Source: Rhodococcus sp. SMB37 (GTDB lineage: Bacteria > Actinomycetota > Actinomycetes > Mycobacteriales > Mycobacteriaceae). Taken from it: 64,000 nucleotides of DNA. The notes beneath the pieces are model-generated. The model did no database searches. It was not told where the DNA came from and was given only the letters and a program-made list of their open reading frames with translations. The stretch covers positions 62,001 to 126,000 of the forward strand of contig NZ_SLVY01000016.1 of NCBI RefSeq assembly GCF_004345605.1. The letters run 5' to 3'. Every line of letters starts with the position of its first letter. Position 1 is the stretch's first letter. The position numbers and the translations under genes are program-made. Below are positions 15,787 through 23,689 of this stretch, piece after piece.

Positions 15787-17772
15787 TCAAAGCAGCCTGG
15801 CGGCGTTCTCTCCCTCCCAGATCGCATTGAAGATCCGCCGCGGGGCGTGCGCGTCGCCGACGAGATGGACATCGATGGCGCTACCTTCGAGGTCGCGGGC
15901 CAGCTGGTCGTCGGCGGCGTTGCCGTCGATCAGCACCACGGCGTCGATGTCCGTCAGCGTCGAGGTCTCGGAGGTGAACACGTCGGTGAGGGTGACGGTG
16001 TCGCCGTCGATCGCCGCGACCTCCACGTGCGGAGTGAACGTGACCCCGGCACGACGCAATCGGCCGAACGCGAAGGGCAGGTCGTGGGCGTCGGCGAAGG
16101 CGTGCCCGAGCTGTGGATACTGCGAAACGATGTGCACGGGGTGACGCCGCGCCACCAGGTACTCGGCGGTGATGAAGGCATGCCGGTCGCCGGTGTCGTC
16201 GGCGACGAGGATGCGGCGGGGGAGTTCGGCGCGACCGCTCAGAACCTCCTCCGGCGTGTACACATTCCACTGGTCCGATCCGGGCAGCGAACCGCCACTC
16301 CACAGGTCGGGGCGACGCGCGGTCCACCCGTGCCGCACGGGCGACGACCCGGTCGCGATCACCGCGGCGTCGAATCTGCCCGTGAGCTCCTTCGCTGTCA
16401 CGCGGTGACCGAGCTCGATCTTGACGCCTGCATCGTCGAGCTGCGTTGCGAGCCAGTCGGTGACTCCCGACCATTCCCGATACGGCTCGGCGGCGGCGAT
16501 CCACCGTACCTGCCCACCGAGTTCGGAATCCTGCTCGAAAAGGGTGACCACATGACCCAATTCGTGGGCTGTCAACGCGGCGCGCAATCCTGCCGGGCCA
16601 CCGCCCACGACCGCGACGGTGCGGCGCGACCTCGAGCGGGTGTCGTCGCCGTCGAACTCCCTCTCGCGACCCACTTTCGGATTGTGGATGCACGAGAGCG
16701 GACCGCGCGCGAACGACGCGACGCACCAGTTCGATCCGATGCACGGGCGGATCGAATCCGGTTCGCCTCGCTGGGCTTTCGCCGGCCACATCGGGTCGGC
16801 GATGAGCTGACGGGCCATGCCGACGAACTGCGCCTGGCCGGTGGCGAGAACGTCCTCTGCCATCTCGGGGGTGGTGATGCGCCCGACGGCCATCACGGGC
16901 ACCGAGACAGCGCGGGTGATGGCCGCGGTATCGGCGAGTTCGTATCCGGCGGGGCGCGCCGTCGACGTTCCGTAGATCTGCATGCGGTCCAGATACGTGC
17001 CCTGGCTGGTCGAGATGTAGTCGATGCCGTCGCCATCGATGACTTCCGCGATCCGGACCCAGTCGGCGTTGGTGAGGCCGCCTGGCATGCCGCCGTCGTT
17101 GCTGTTGATCCGGATGCCGAGAATCCGATCCTCGGGTACAACGCGCCGGACCTCGTCGACGATCCGCCGCACGATCCGAATCCGGTTCCCGAAGGAACCT
17201 CCATATTCGTCGCGACGGTGATTGGTTGCCGGCGAAAGGAATTGACCCAGAAGGTAACCGTGAGCGAGGCCGTGCACCTCGATCCCGTCGACGCCGCCCT
17301 CGATCGCGTACTTCGCGGCCCGTGCATAATGCTCCACCAGTTCATCGATCTCGCGGTGGTTCATCTCGTGCGGGATCTCGCGGTAGACGGTGTCGGGTAT
17401 CGCGCTCGGCGCCCACGTCGGCAGGCGCGAGATGATGCCGTCGGTCTGGCGTCCCCGATGCCAGAGTTGCGCCAGCAGCAGTGTTCCGTGCGGGTGGACC
17501 GCGTCGGCGACCTTCCGGTAGCTGTCGACGACGGCCTCGTCGTAGGCGTGGATCACACCGCGCCGGGGCTGGGTTGTCGGGTGTACGGCCATCGCTTCCA
17601 TGGTGATCACACCGACACCGCCGCGGGCGCGTGTCGCGTAGTAGTCGGCGCTCGCATCGGCGAACGTGCCGTCGGTGGAGAACTCGGTGGCGTGGGCCGT
17701 CATCCAGATACGGTTGCGGGCCGTGCGCGGCCCGAGCGCGATCGGGGAGAACAGGGTGGGGTAGGCGTGCAT
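15787..17772 (-). CDS. NADH:flavin oxidoreductase/2,4-dienoyl-CoA reductase family
   Basis: 661 residues. The N-terminal Old-Yellow-Enzyme TIM barrel (about 1-335) has LFSPIALGPRTARNRIWM, AQLWHRGRQ, and YGGSFGNRIR. A Cys region (CIGSNWC, then a third Cys before IHNP) marks the iron-sulphur site. The C-terminal half is an FAD/NAD(P)-binding pair with AVVGGGPAGLRAAL near residue 385. Layout matches FadH, TMADH and BaiCD-type reductases of conjugated double bonds. The canonical second Cys of CxxC is Ser and the third is shifted by one, so cluster ligation is non-standard. The ATG at 17772 lies 2 bp from the stop of the upstream isomerase-like gene, indicating tight coupling. Confidence 0.9.
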   Translation of the reverse strand: MHAYPTLFSPIALGPRTARNRIWMTAHATEFSTDGTFADASADYYATRARGGVGVITMEAMAVHPTTQPRRGVIHAYDEAVVDSYRKVADAVHPHGTLLLAQLWHRGRQTDGIISRLPTWAPSAIPDTVYREIPHEMNHREIDELVEHYARAAKYAIEGGVDGIEVHGLAHGYLLGQFLSPATNHRRDEYGGSFGNRIRIVRRIVDEVRRVVPEDRILGIRINSNDGGMPGGLTNADWVRIAEVIDGDGIDYISTSQGTYLDRMQIYGTSTARPAGYELADTAAITRAVSVPVMAVGRITTPEMAEDVLATGQAQFVGMARQLIADPMWPAKAQRGEPDSIRPCIGSNWCVASFARGPLSCIHNPKVGREREFDGDDTRSRSRRTVAVVGGGPAGLRAALTAHELGHVVTLFEQDSELGGQVRWIAAAEPYREWSGVTDWLATQLDDAGVKIELGHRVTAKELTGRFDAAVIATGSSPVRHGWTARRPDLWSGGSLPGSDQWNVYTPEEVLSGRAELPRRILVADDTGDRHAFITAEYLVARRHPVHIVSQYPQLGHAFADAHDLPFAFGRLRRAGVTFTPHVEVAAIDGDTVTLTDVFTSETSTLTDIDAVVLIDGNAADDQLARDLEGSAIDVHLVGDAHAPRRIFNAIWEGENAARLL

Positions 17773-17774
17773 GG

Positions 17775-18530
17775 TCAGTGCAGCTCCAGTAGCTGCCCGT
17801 AACCCTCGACGCGATCGGTGATCCCGTTGCTGCGCAGCGCATGCCAGTAAGTAGCGGTGTTCACGGCGATCACCGGGAGACCGAGTCGTTGTTCGGCCTC
17901 GGCGGCGTAGCGGCCGGCGCACATGTTGGCGCCGAACTGGACGATCGCGCGCGGGCGGGTCGCGGCGAGATCGATGAATCCGCGTTCGACGGTCTCCCTC
18001 GCGATGTGTGCGATGCCCACCGCGCTGGGGGCGCGCAGGTGGATGGCGTCGTGCAGCTGGTAGCCGCAGGTCTCGACGAACGTCTTCAGGTGGCCTTCGG
18101 ACACCGGCTGGTAGGGGGTGAGCAGTGCGATGGGTCCGTCGTCGACCCCGACGGCGCTCAGCGCGGCAGGGATCGCTTCGCCGGCGTGGATGAGACGCAG
18201 GTCGTCGCCGAACTTGTCGCGGAGTCGCTGCTGGATCGCTTCGCCGGCCTTCGGGTCGCCGTAGACCGATTCGATCGAGACGCCTAGGACGACGCAGTCG
18301 GGTTTGCAGGTCAGGACACGTTCCACGGCGTCGTCGACCCCGCGGTCGATGTCGCGGACGAGTTCCTCGAAGTCGTCGTCGTCGGAGGTGACGCGGTCGG
18401 GGATGTGGATGCGGCCGATGTGGTTGGTGACACCGCGGGGGCGCATGTCGTCGTATTCGGGTTGGACGATGGTGTTCACCGAGGGCGTGACCACTCCGAG
18501 TTTGAGTCTGTAGCCCAGCGCGTCGGTCAT
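17775..18530 (-). CDS. Asp/Glu racemase superfamily protein, maleate isomerase/arylmalonate decarboxylase-like
   Basis: 251 residues. The start YRLKLGVVTPSVNTIVQPEYDDM and later GLPVIAVNTATYWHALR are typical of the maleate cis-trans isomerase and arylmalonate decarboxylase group. The second catalytic Cys is present (FGANMCAGRYAAE). At the first Cys position the protein has VVLGVSIES, with no Cys at the usual place, although C75 and C79 lie just before. One-Cys members are decarboxylases rather than isomerases, so the reaction is uncertain. GGAGATCGGG sits before the ATG at 18530. It leads the minus-strand operon and is divergent from the dioxygenase gene. Confidence 0.82.
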   Translation of the reverse strand: MTDALGYRLKLGVVTPSVNTIVQPEYDDMRPRGVTNHIGRIHIPDRVTSDDDDFEELVRDIDRGVDDAVERVLTCKPDCVVLGVSIESVYGDPKAGEAIQQRLRDKFGDDLRLIHAGEAIPAALSAVGVDDGPIALLTPYQPVSEGHLKTFVETCGYQLHDAIHLRAPSAVGIAHIARETVERGFIDLAATRPRAIVQFGANMCAGRYAAEAEQRLGLPVIAVNTATYWHALRSNGITDRVEGYGQLLELH

Positions 18531-18705
18531 CCCGATCTCCCGTATGTCGTCGAATGAGCGCCTACCGCACGTGCCGCCCATTCCTGCATACACTCCCGAG
18601 GTCTATCCTCGCAAGGATTGAATGTATAGATGAAAACCCTTATATTGCAAAAAGTTCCCTTCACGATGCTGGTATCCGAGCTGTGCGATGGAAGGTGAGT
18701 TCCCG
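18531..18705. promoter_or_regulatory. Divergent promoter region of two metabolic operons
   Basis: This 175-bp gap separates the starts of the isomerase-like and dioxygenase genes. It includes an AT-rich stretch near 18620-18660 in otherwise GC-rich DNA, as expected for promoters. ATACA (18594-18598) and TGTAT (18623-18627) form a widely spaced dyad, and ATCCT-CGCA-AGGAT (about 18605-18618) a small hairpin. No regulator gene is adjacent, so control must come from elsewhere. Confidence 0.45.
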
Positions 18706-19560
18706 ATGGCCACGCTGACCGCGCGCCGATTGACCGACACTGTGGGGGCCGAGCTCGTCGATGTCGACGTGCACCGGCTCCTCCACGACGACGACCTGCC
18801 GCGCGAGTGCGCGGAGGCCCTCGAGCAGTACGGTGTGCTGCTCCTGCGAGGGCTTCCCATCGACGACGACGTGCAGGTCGAGTTCTGCCGCAGGCTCGGG
18901 GAGGTGGTGCAGTTTCCCAAGTACGAGAACCCGAACGTCATGGTGATCAGCTTCGACCCGGCGAATCCCAACGTGAACTACTTCCCGAGCAACGACCACT
19001 GGCATTTCGACGGGTCGATGGACGATATACCCGCGAAGGCCGTCACCCTGAGCGCGCGCGTCCTCGCGAGCGACGGGGGAGAGACCGAATTCGCGAGTAC
19101 CTACGCTGCCTACGACGCCCTCTCCGACGACGAGAAGGAGCACTTCGCGGAACTGCAGGTGGTGCACACGTTCGAGGCGATCCAACGCCTCAGCTATCCG
19201 AACCCGACGCCGGAACAGCTCGAGGACTGGGCGAAGTGGCCGCAGCGCGAACATCCGCTGGTCTGGGAGCACCGTTCGGGCAGGCGGTCGCTGGTGTTCG
19301 GACACAGCGCCTCTCACATCGTGGGGATGGATTTCGACGAGGGGCGGGCACTGCTCGACGATCTGATCGGTCGCGCCACCAGTCCTGAGCGCGTGCTGCG
19401 GCACGAGTGGCAGGTGGGTGACCTCGTCATCTGGGACAACCTCGGACTGCTGCATCGCGCCTGCCCGTTCGACCGCTCCGAAGCACGTCGTATGCATCGC
19501 ACGACCCTGGCCGGCGACGAGCCCATCACGAGCCTGCGCCAGGCGACGGTTGGGGCCTGA
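18706..19560 (+). CDS. TauD/TfdA family Fe(II)/2-oxoglutarate dioxygenase
   Basis: 284 residues. The iron-binding H-x-D is in DHWHFDGSMD (H100, D102), and the distal His is probably in DNLGLLHRACPFD, followed by RRMHRTT with the 2-oxoglutarate-binding Arg. TauD-type enzymes hydroxylate small molecules such as taurine, sulfonates or phenoxy acids. The ATG at 18706 is preferred over 18688 because AAGGTGAG lies 6 nt before it. An SDR gene starts 1 bp after its stop. A hydroxylase followed by a dehydrogenase suggests hydroxylation and then oxidation of the new alcohol. The substrate is not predictable. Confidence 0.88.
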   Translation: MATLTARRLTDTVGAELVDVDVHRLLHDDDLPRECAEALEQYGVLLLRGLPIDDDVQVEFCRRLGEVVQFPKYENPNVMVISFDPANPNVNYFPSNDHWHFDGSMDDIPAKAVTLSARVLASDGGETEFASTYAAYDALSDDEKEHFAELQVVHTFEAIQRLSYPNPTPEQLEDWAKWPQREHPLVWEHRSGRRSLVFGHSASHIVGMDFDEGRALLDDLIGRATSPERVLRHEWQVGDLVIWDNLGLLHRACPFDRSEARRMHRTTLAGDEPITSLRQATVGA

Positions 19561-19561
19561 G

Positions 19562-20350
19562 ATGCAACTCGACGGCAGAACCGCTGTGGTCACGGGTGCC
19601 GGTTCCGGGATCGGCAAGTCGATCGCGCACAGATTTGCTGCGGAGGGCGCGAACGTGGTGTGCGTGAGCGTCACCGGACGCGCCATCGACGTGGCCGACG
19701 AGATCGGCGACAACGCCATCGGAATCAAGGCGGACATCAGCAGCGAACCAGACGTCGTGCGCATGATCGCGACGACGGAGGACGTGTTCGGCCGGGTCGA
19801 TGTGCTGGTGAACAATGCCGGGTTCGGCGGGCCGATGAAGCCGCTCCACGAGCAGTCGCTCGACGACTGGGATCAGGTCCACGATGTGAACCTGCGCGGT
19901 GCGTTCCTGTGCATGAAGTACGGGATCCGGTCGATGCTGAACACCGGTGGCGGTTCCATCGTCAACATCTCTTCGATGACCGCGATGGTCGGATTCAAAC
20001 ACCACGGCGTGTACGGGGCGGCGAAGGCAGGCGTCAACCAGCTGACCAAGACCGCTGCGCTCGACTATGCGGACGAGAACATCCGGGTCAACGCGGTATG
20101 CCCGGGAACCGTGTGGACCGGTCTCGTGGCTCTCTCGAAAGACCATCCGACGCCCCCGCCGGGCGTCAACCGGGTGCCCGGAATCCCGATGGACCGCTGG
20201 GGCGAACCCGACGAGATTGCCTCGGCCGCTTTGTTCTTCGCGAGCGACTGCTCGTCGTACGTCACCGGCGTTCTGATGCCGGCCGACGGCGGGTACTCGG
20301 TCGGATTCTCCGGCATGGGCGCCGAGAAACCGGGTCGGCACACGGCTTGA
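19562..20350 (+). CDS. Short-chain dehydrogenase/reductase
   Basis: 262 residues. TGAGSGIG at 11-18, NNAG at 84-87, catalytic Ser 137/138 and YGAAK (Y151, K155) identify a classical SDR oxidoreductase. The stop of the dioxygenase gene is separated by a single base, so translation is coupled. Compared with the SDR at 14976 the sequence differs clearly, so this is not a recent duplicate. It probably oxidises the product of the dioxygenase. Confidence 0.9.
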   Translation: MQLDGRTAVVTGAGSGIGKSIAHRFAAEGANVVCVSVTGRAIDVADEIGDNAIGIKADISSEPDVVRMIATTEDVFGRVDVLVNNAGFGGPMKPLHEQSLDDWDQVHDVNLRGAFLCMKYGIRSMLNTGGGSIVNISSMTAMVGFKHHGVYGAAKAGVNQLTKTAALDYADENIRVNAVCPGTVWTGLVALSKDHPTPPPGVNRVPGIPMDRWGEPDEIASAALFFASDCSSYVTGVLMPADGGYSVGFSGMGAEKPGRHTA

Positions 20351-20357
20351 CCTGCGG

Positions 20358-21698
20358 TCAGGACGGGGGACGACGCACCGGCCCGAACCCGGCCAGCGCA
20401 CGCAACCGCACCCAGTCGACAGGAGGCGGCGACGGCCGGGTGCCCGGACGCTCCCGAGGCACCCGCACCCGTAGCGCGCCGGGTTCGATCGTGCATCGCA
20501 CCGGGGTGGTCAGCAGGAGAGATTCGCCGTCCACCCCCACCGAGATCTCGGGGGCGTCGGCATCGATGATCGCCTCGGGTGTCTCGTGCTGGGTCAGGCC
20601 ACGCGCGTGGGTTCGTCGCAGCAGCGAGACGGCCTGACCGGTACCGGTGACCGACACCGTCACGACGCCGAGCAGACCCCGGTCGAGCCGATCCCTACGA
20701 TTCATACCCGCGAGGTCGCTTCCGCCGTATCGGTTATTGCTCACCAGTACCGCCTGCGGGGAGCGGACGGTGATGTCGCCGATCTGCGCGACCAGGTTCG
20801 GACCGGACTGTCCGGCAAGCAGATCCGGAAGCATCTTCAGCACTGTCCGGGTCTTGTCGTCACGGTAGGCGGGGCTGCGCACCACCTCTGCGTACACACC
20901 GAACGACGCGTTGTTGACGAACGCCCGCCCGTTGATCCGCCCGAGATCGATACGGATGTCGACACCGTCGCGGAGTGCATCGAGGCACCGCGCGGGATCG
21001 TCGCGATCGAGCCCGAGATCCATCGCGAAGTGATTGCGTGTGCCCGCGCTGATCACCATGAACGGCACCCGGGTTTCGGCGGCGATCGCAGCGACACGTG
21101 CCTGCGTCCCGTCGCCGCCGGCCACGCCGAGCAGATCCGCGCCGTCCAAGACCGCCCGGCGGGCGAGTTCGTCGATGTCGGCGAAGTTCGTCTCGTCGAG
21201 CAGAACTACTTCGGCACCGAGCTTTTCGGCCTTGTGCTGCAGATCGAATCTCGCGACCTTCCCGCCCCCGGATCGCGGATTCATGATGAGGAACGGGCGA
21301 CTCGGTGGTGTCGTGGGAATCTCCAGCATCACCTCGGCAGATTTCCTGCGCCGCAACGCCGCGCGACCACAGACCGTCGCGAGGATAGCGAGGATCAGCG
21401 ACGCGATCACCACCGCGAGCAGATGGGCCCGCACGAAGAACACGAACACCGTCAGCGGCGCCAGCACCGCCACGGCAAGCGCTGCCCAGCGCAGGGGGGC
21501 ACGGCCGGCGAGAAACCAGTACAGGGCAGCCACGCAGACCACCACGCCGCCGACCCCGATGAGGAGTATCCCCATCGTGCTCAGAAGCCCGGCGAACAGC
21601 AGGGGAACGACGACGGTGAGCAGCGCGAAGGCGAAGGCGGCGCGCGCCCACCAGCGTCGGCCGGGTGTGGCGTCCTCGACGGTCAGAGCTTCGGGCAT
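20358..21698 (-). CDS. Diacylglycerol/lipid kinase family protein with membrane anchor
   Basis: 446 residues. The first 110 residues contain three or four membrane helices. The catalytic domain starts near residue 134 with FLIMNPRSGGGK and carries the nucleotide motif GVAGGDGTQ (about 192-199) and then SAGTRNHFAMDLGLD, the DAGK_cat core of DgkB/YegS/BmrU-type lipid kinases. It probably phosphorylates diacylglycerol or another lipid at the inner membrane. Mycobacteriales have several such proteins of mostly unknown substrate. GAGAGGTGG precedes the ATG at 21698. The gene is convergent with the SDR gene (7-bp gap) and divergent from a small membrane protein gene. Confidence 0.85.
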   Translation of the reverse strand: MPEALTVEDATPGRRWWARAAFAFALLTVVVPLLFAGLLSTMGILLIGVGGVVVCVAALYWFLAGRAPLRWAALAVAVLAPLTVFVFFVRAHLLAVVIASLILAILATVCGRAALRRRKSAEVMLEIPTTPPSRPFLIMNPRSGGGKVARFDLQHKAEKLGAEVVLLDETNFADIDELARRAVLDGADLLGVAGGDGTQARVAAIAAETRVPFMVISAGTRNHFAMDLGLDRDDPARCLDALRDGVDIRIDLGRINGRAFVNNASFGVYAEVVRSPAYRDDKTRTVLKMLPDLLAGQSGPNLVAQIGDITVRSPQAVLVSNNRYGGSDLAGMNRRDRLDRGLLGVVTVSVTGTGQAVSLLRRTHARGLTQHETPEAIIDADAPEISVGVDGESLLLTTPVRCTIEPGALRVRVPRERPGTRPSPPPVDWVRLRALAGFGPVRRPPS

Positions 21699-21841
21699 GC
21701 CGGTCCACCTCTCGAACGCGGGTGATCTCACGGTAGTTACCCGAATCCTGGGTTACGTCGGAATTGCGCCGTTCTCCCGTCGAATGTTCCACGAAGGCGC
21801 ACACTGAAACCTGTCCTATCCCTTTCGAGACGGGAACAGTC

Positions 21842-22240
21842 ATGTCCCACGATCCGGATACCAAGCAGGCTGTCGCCAAGGGAACCGCGTTCGGCGCAGC
21901 AATTCTCCTCGTCACCGTCGGTGTCCTGCAGATCTTCCAGGGCATCGCGGCGATTGCCAAGGACGAGGTGTTCGTCACCGGCATCGAGTACATCTACAAG
22001 TTCGATTTCACCACGTGGGGATGGATCCACCTGATCCTCGGCATCCTCGTCACGTTGACCGGCCTGGTTCTGTTCACAGGCGCTACCTGGGCGAGGTTCG
22101 CGGCGATCTGCATCCTCGCGCTCTCGATCGTCGCCAACTTCCTGTGGCTGCCGTACTACCCGTGGTGGTCGATCCTGATCATCGCTGTCGACATCGTCGT
22201 CATCTGGGCGATCGTGACGTGGAATCCCGAGCGGGTCTGA
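21842..22240 (+). CDS. Small four-helix membrane protein (DUF7144-like)
   Basis: 132 residues with four predicted membrane helices, beginning near residues 14, 58, 85 and 108. The stretch WGWIHLILGILVTLTGLVL and the later FLWLPYYPWWSILIIAVDI are typical of an actinobacterial family of unknown function that I recall as DUF7144. There is no catalytic motif. GGGAACAG lies before the ATG. It is followed by the DUF2252 gene after 15 bp, so the two probably share a transcript, but this gives no functional clue. Confidence 0.8.
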   Translation: MSHDPDTKQAVAKGTAFGAAILLVTVGVLQIFQGIAAIAKDEVFVTGIEYIYKFDFTTWGWIHLILGILVTLTGLVLFTGATWARFAAICILALSIVANFLWLPYYPWWSILIIAVDIVVIWAIVTWNPERV

Positions 22241-22255
22241 TGGAAGCGAGTGGCG

Positions 22256-23662
22256 ATGTCCGCGTCCGGTGTGATTGCGCATCCGACCCGTGAACAACGA
22301 GCGGAGCGTGGTCGCGCGGCTCGGAATGTGACGCCGCTGGAGGCGCTCGCCGAAGTCGACACGGGTTCGGCGCGCGACCCGATCGGGTTGCTCGAGCAGC
22401 AGGCGAAGTCGCGGGTGCCGGAACTCGTGCCGGTGCGGTACGGGCGGATGTCGTCGTCGCCCTTCCCGTTCTATCGGGGCGCGGCACTGGTGATGGCCGA
22501 CGACCTGTCGCGTACCCCGAACTCCGGTCTGTACACGCAGTTGTGCGGCGACGCGCATCTGAGTAATTTCGGGATCTTCGCGACCCCGGAACGCAAGCTG
22601 GCGTTCGACGTCAACGATTTCGACGAGACCTACCCCGGCCCGTTCGAATGGGACGTCAAGCGGTTGGTGGCGAGCCTGGCCGTAGCGGGGCTGGAGAACG
22701 GGTACAGCGGCAAGCAGGTCAAACGGATCACGCGGGCGTGCGCGGCGGAGTACCGGGAGACGATGCTCGTCCAGGCGGAGCGCGGCAATCTTGCGGTGTG
22801 GTATTCGCACATCGAGCCGACGACCGAACTCGTCGAGCTGCGAAACGAACTCGATGCGACGATGAGGAAACGTACCCGCAAGATGCTCGAGAAGTCGAAG
22901 ACCCGCGACAGCGTGCAGGCGTTGAGCAAACTTACCGAGGTCGTGAACGGAAAGCGGAAGATCATCCACAATCCGCCGCTGGTGGTCCCGTTGGAGGAAG
23001 CACTGGCCGTGGGCGACACGGCGATGTTGTACGAGGAGCTTCATCGCCGCATGCGTGCGTACCGGTCGACGCTGCAGTGGGACCGTCGGGTCCTGCTCGA
23101 AGGGTTCGAATTCGTGCAGGCGGCGCGCAAGGTGGTCGGGGTGGGGAGCGTCGGCACCCGAGCATTCATCTTCCTGCTGCTCGGTGCCGACGACGAAGAC
23201 CCGCTGTTCCTGCAGGCGAAGGAAGCGCAGAAGTCGGTGCTGTCCGGATACGTCGAGGGGCCGACGTTCCAGAACGAAGGGGAGCGGGTCGTCAACGGTC
23301 AGCGGTTGATGCAGGCGACGAGCGACATCTTCCTCGGCTGGGAACAAGGGCTCGGCGTCGACGGCGTTCGGCGCGACTTCTACCTGAGACAATTGCGCGA
23401 CGGCAAGGGATCAGCGGCGATCGAGGTGATGTCGCCGGCGGGGATGACACTGTACGGACGGCTGTGCGGCCGGACGCTGGCCTATGCGCATGCCCGCGGT
23501 GGCGACCGCATCGCCATAGCCGAGTACCTCGGATCGGGCACTGAATTCGACGAATCGATGATGGCCTTCGCGAAGACGTACGCAGCGCGCAACGTCAAGG
23601 ACCACGCGCTGCTGGTCGACGCGATCGATCAGGGGAGGATCACCGCCATGCCCGGCGTCTGA
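22256..23662 (+). CDS. DUF2252 family protein
   Basis: 468 residues. The motifs FYRGAA, LCGDAHLSNFG (about 95-105) and FDVNDFDET (about 116-124) are the DUF2252 signature. The first resembles the GDxHxxN catalytic loop of aminoglycoside-phosphotransferase-like kinases and the second the metal-binding D. Kinase activity is an inference from fold, not shown. The ATG at 22256 has GGAAG 9 nt upstream and is preferred over the GTG at 22250. It is convergent with the MFS gene at 23690. No further context clarifies its role. Confidence 0.85.
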   Translation: MSASGVIAHPTREQRAERGRAARNVTPLEALAEVDTGSARDPIGLLEQQAKSRVPELVPVRYGRMSSSPFPFYRGAALVMADDLSRTPNSGLYTQLCGDAHLSNFGIFATPERKLAFDVNDFDETYPGPFEWDVKRLVASLAVAGLENGYSGKQVKRITRACAAEYRETMLVQAERGNLAVWYSHIEPTTELVELRNELDATMRKRTRKMLEKSKTRDSVQALSKLTEVVNGKRKIIHNPPLVVPLEEALAVGDTAMLYEELHRRMRAYRSTLQWDRRVLLEGFEFVQAARKVVGVGSVGTRAFIFLLLGADDEDPLFLQAKEAQKSVLSGYVEGPTFQNEGERVVNGQRLMQATSDIFLGWEQGLGVDGVRRDFYLRQLRDGKGSAAIEVMSPAGMTLYGRLCGRTLAYAHARGGDRIAIAEYLGSGTEFDESMMAFAKTYAARNVKDHALLVDAIDQGRITAMPGV

Positions 23663-23689
23663 CGCGCCGGCTTCCCGCGTCCTTGTCGG

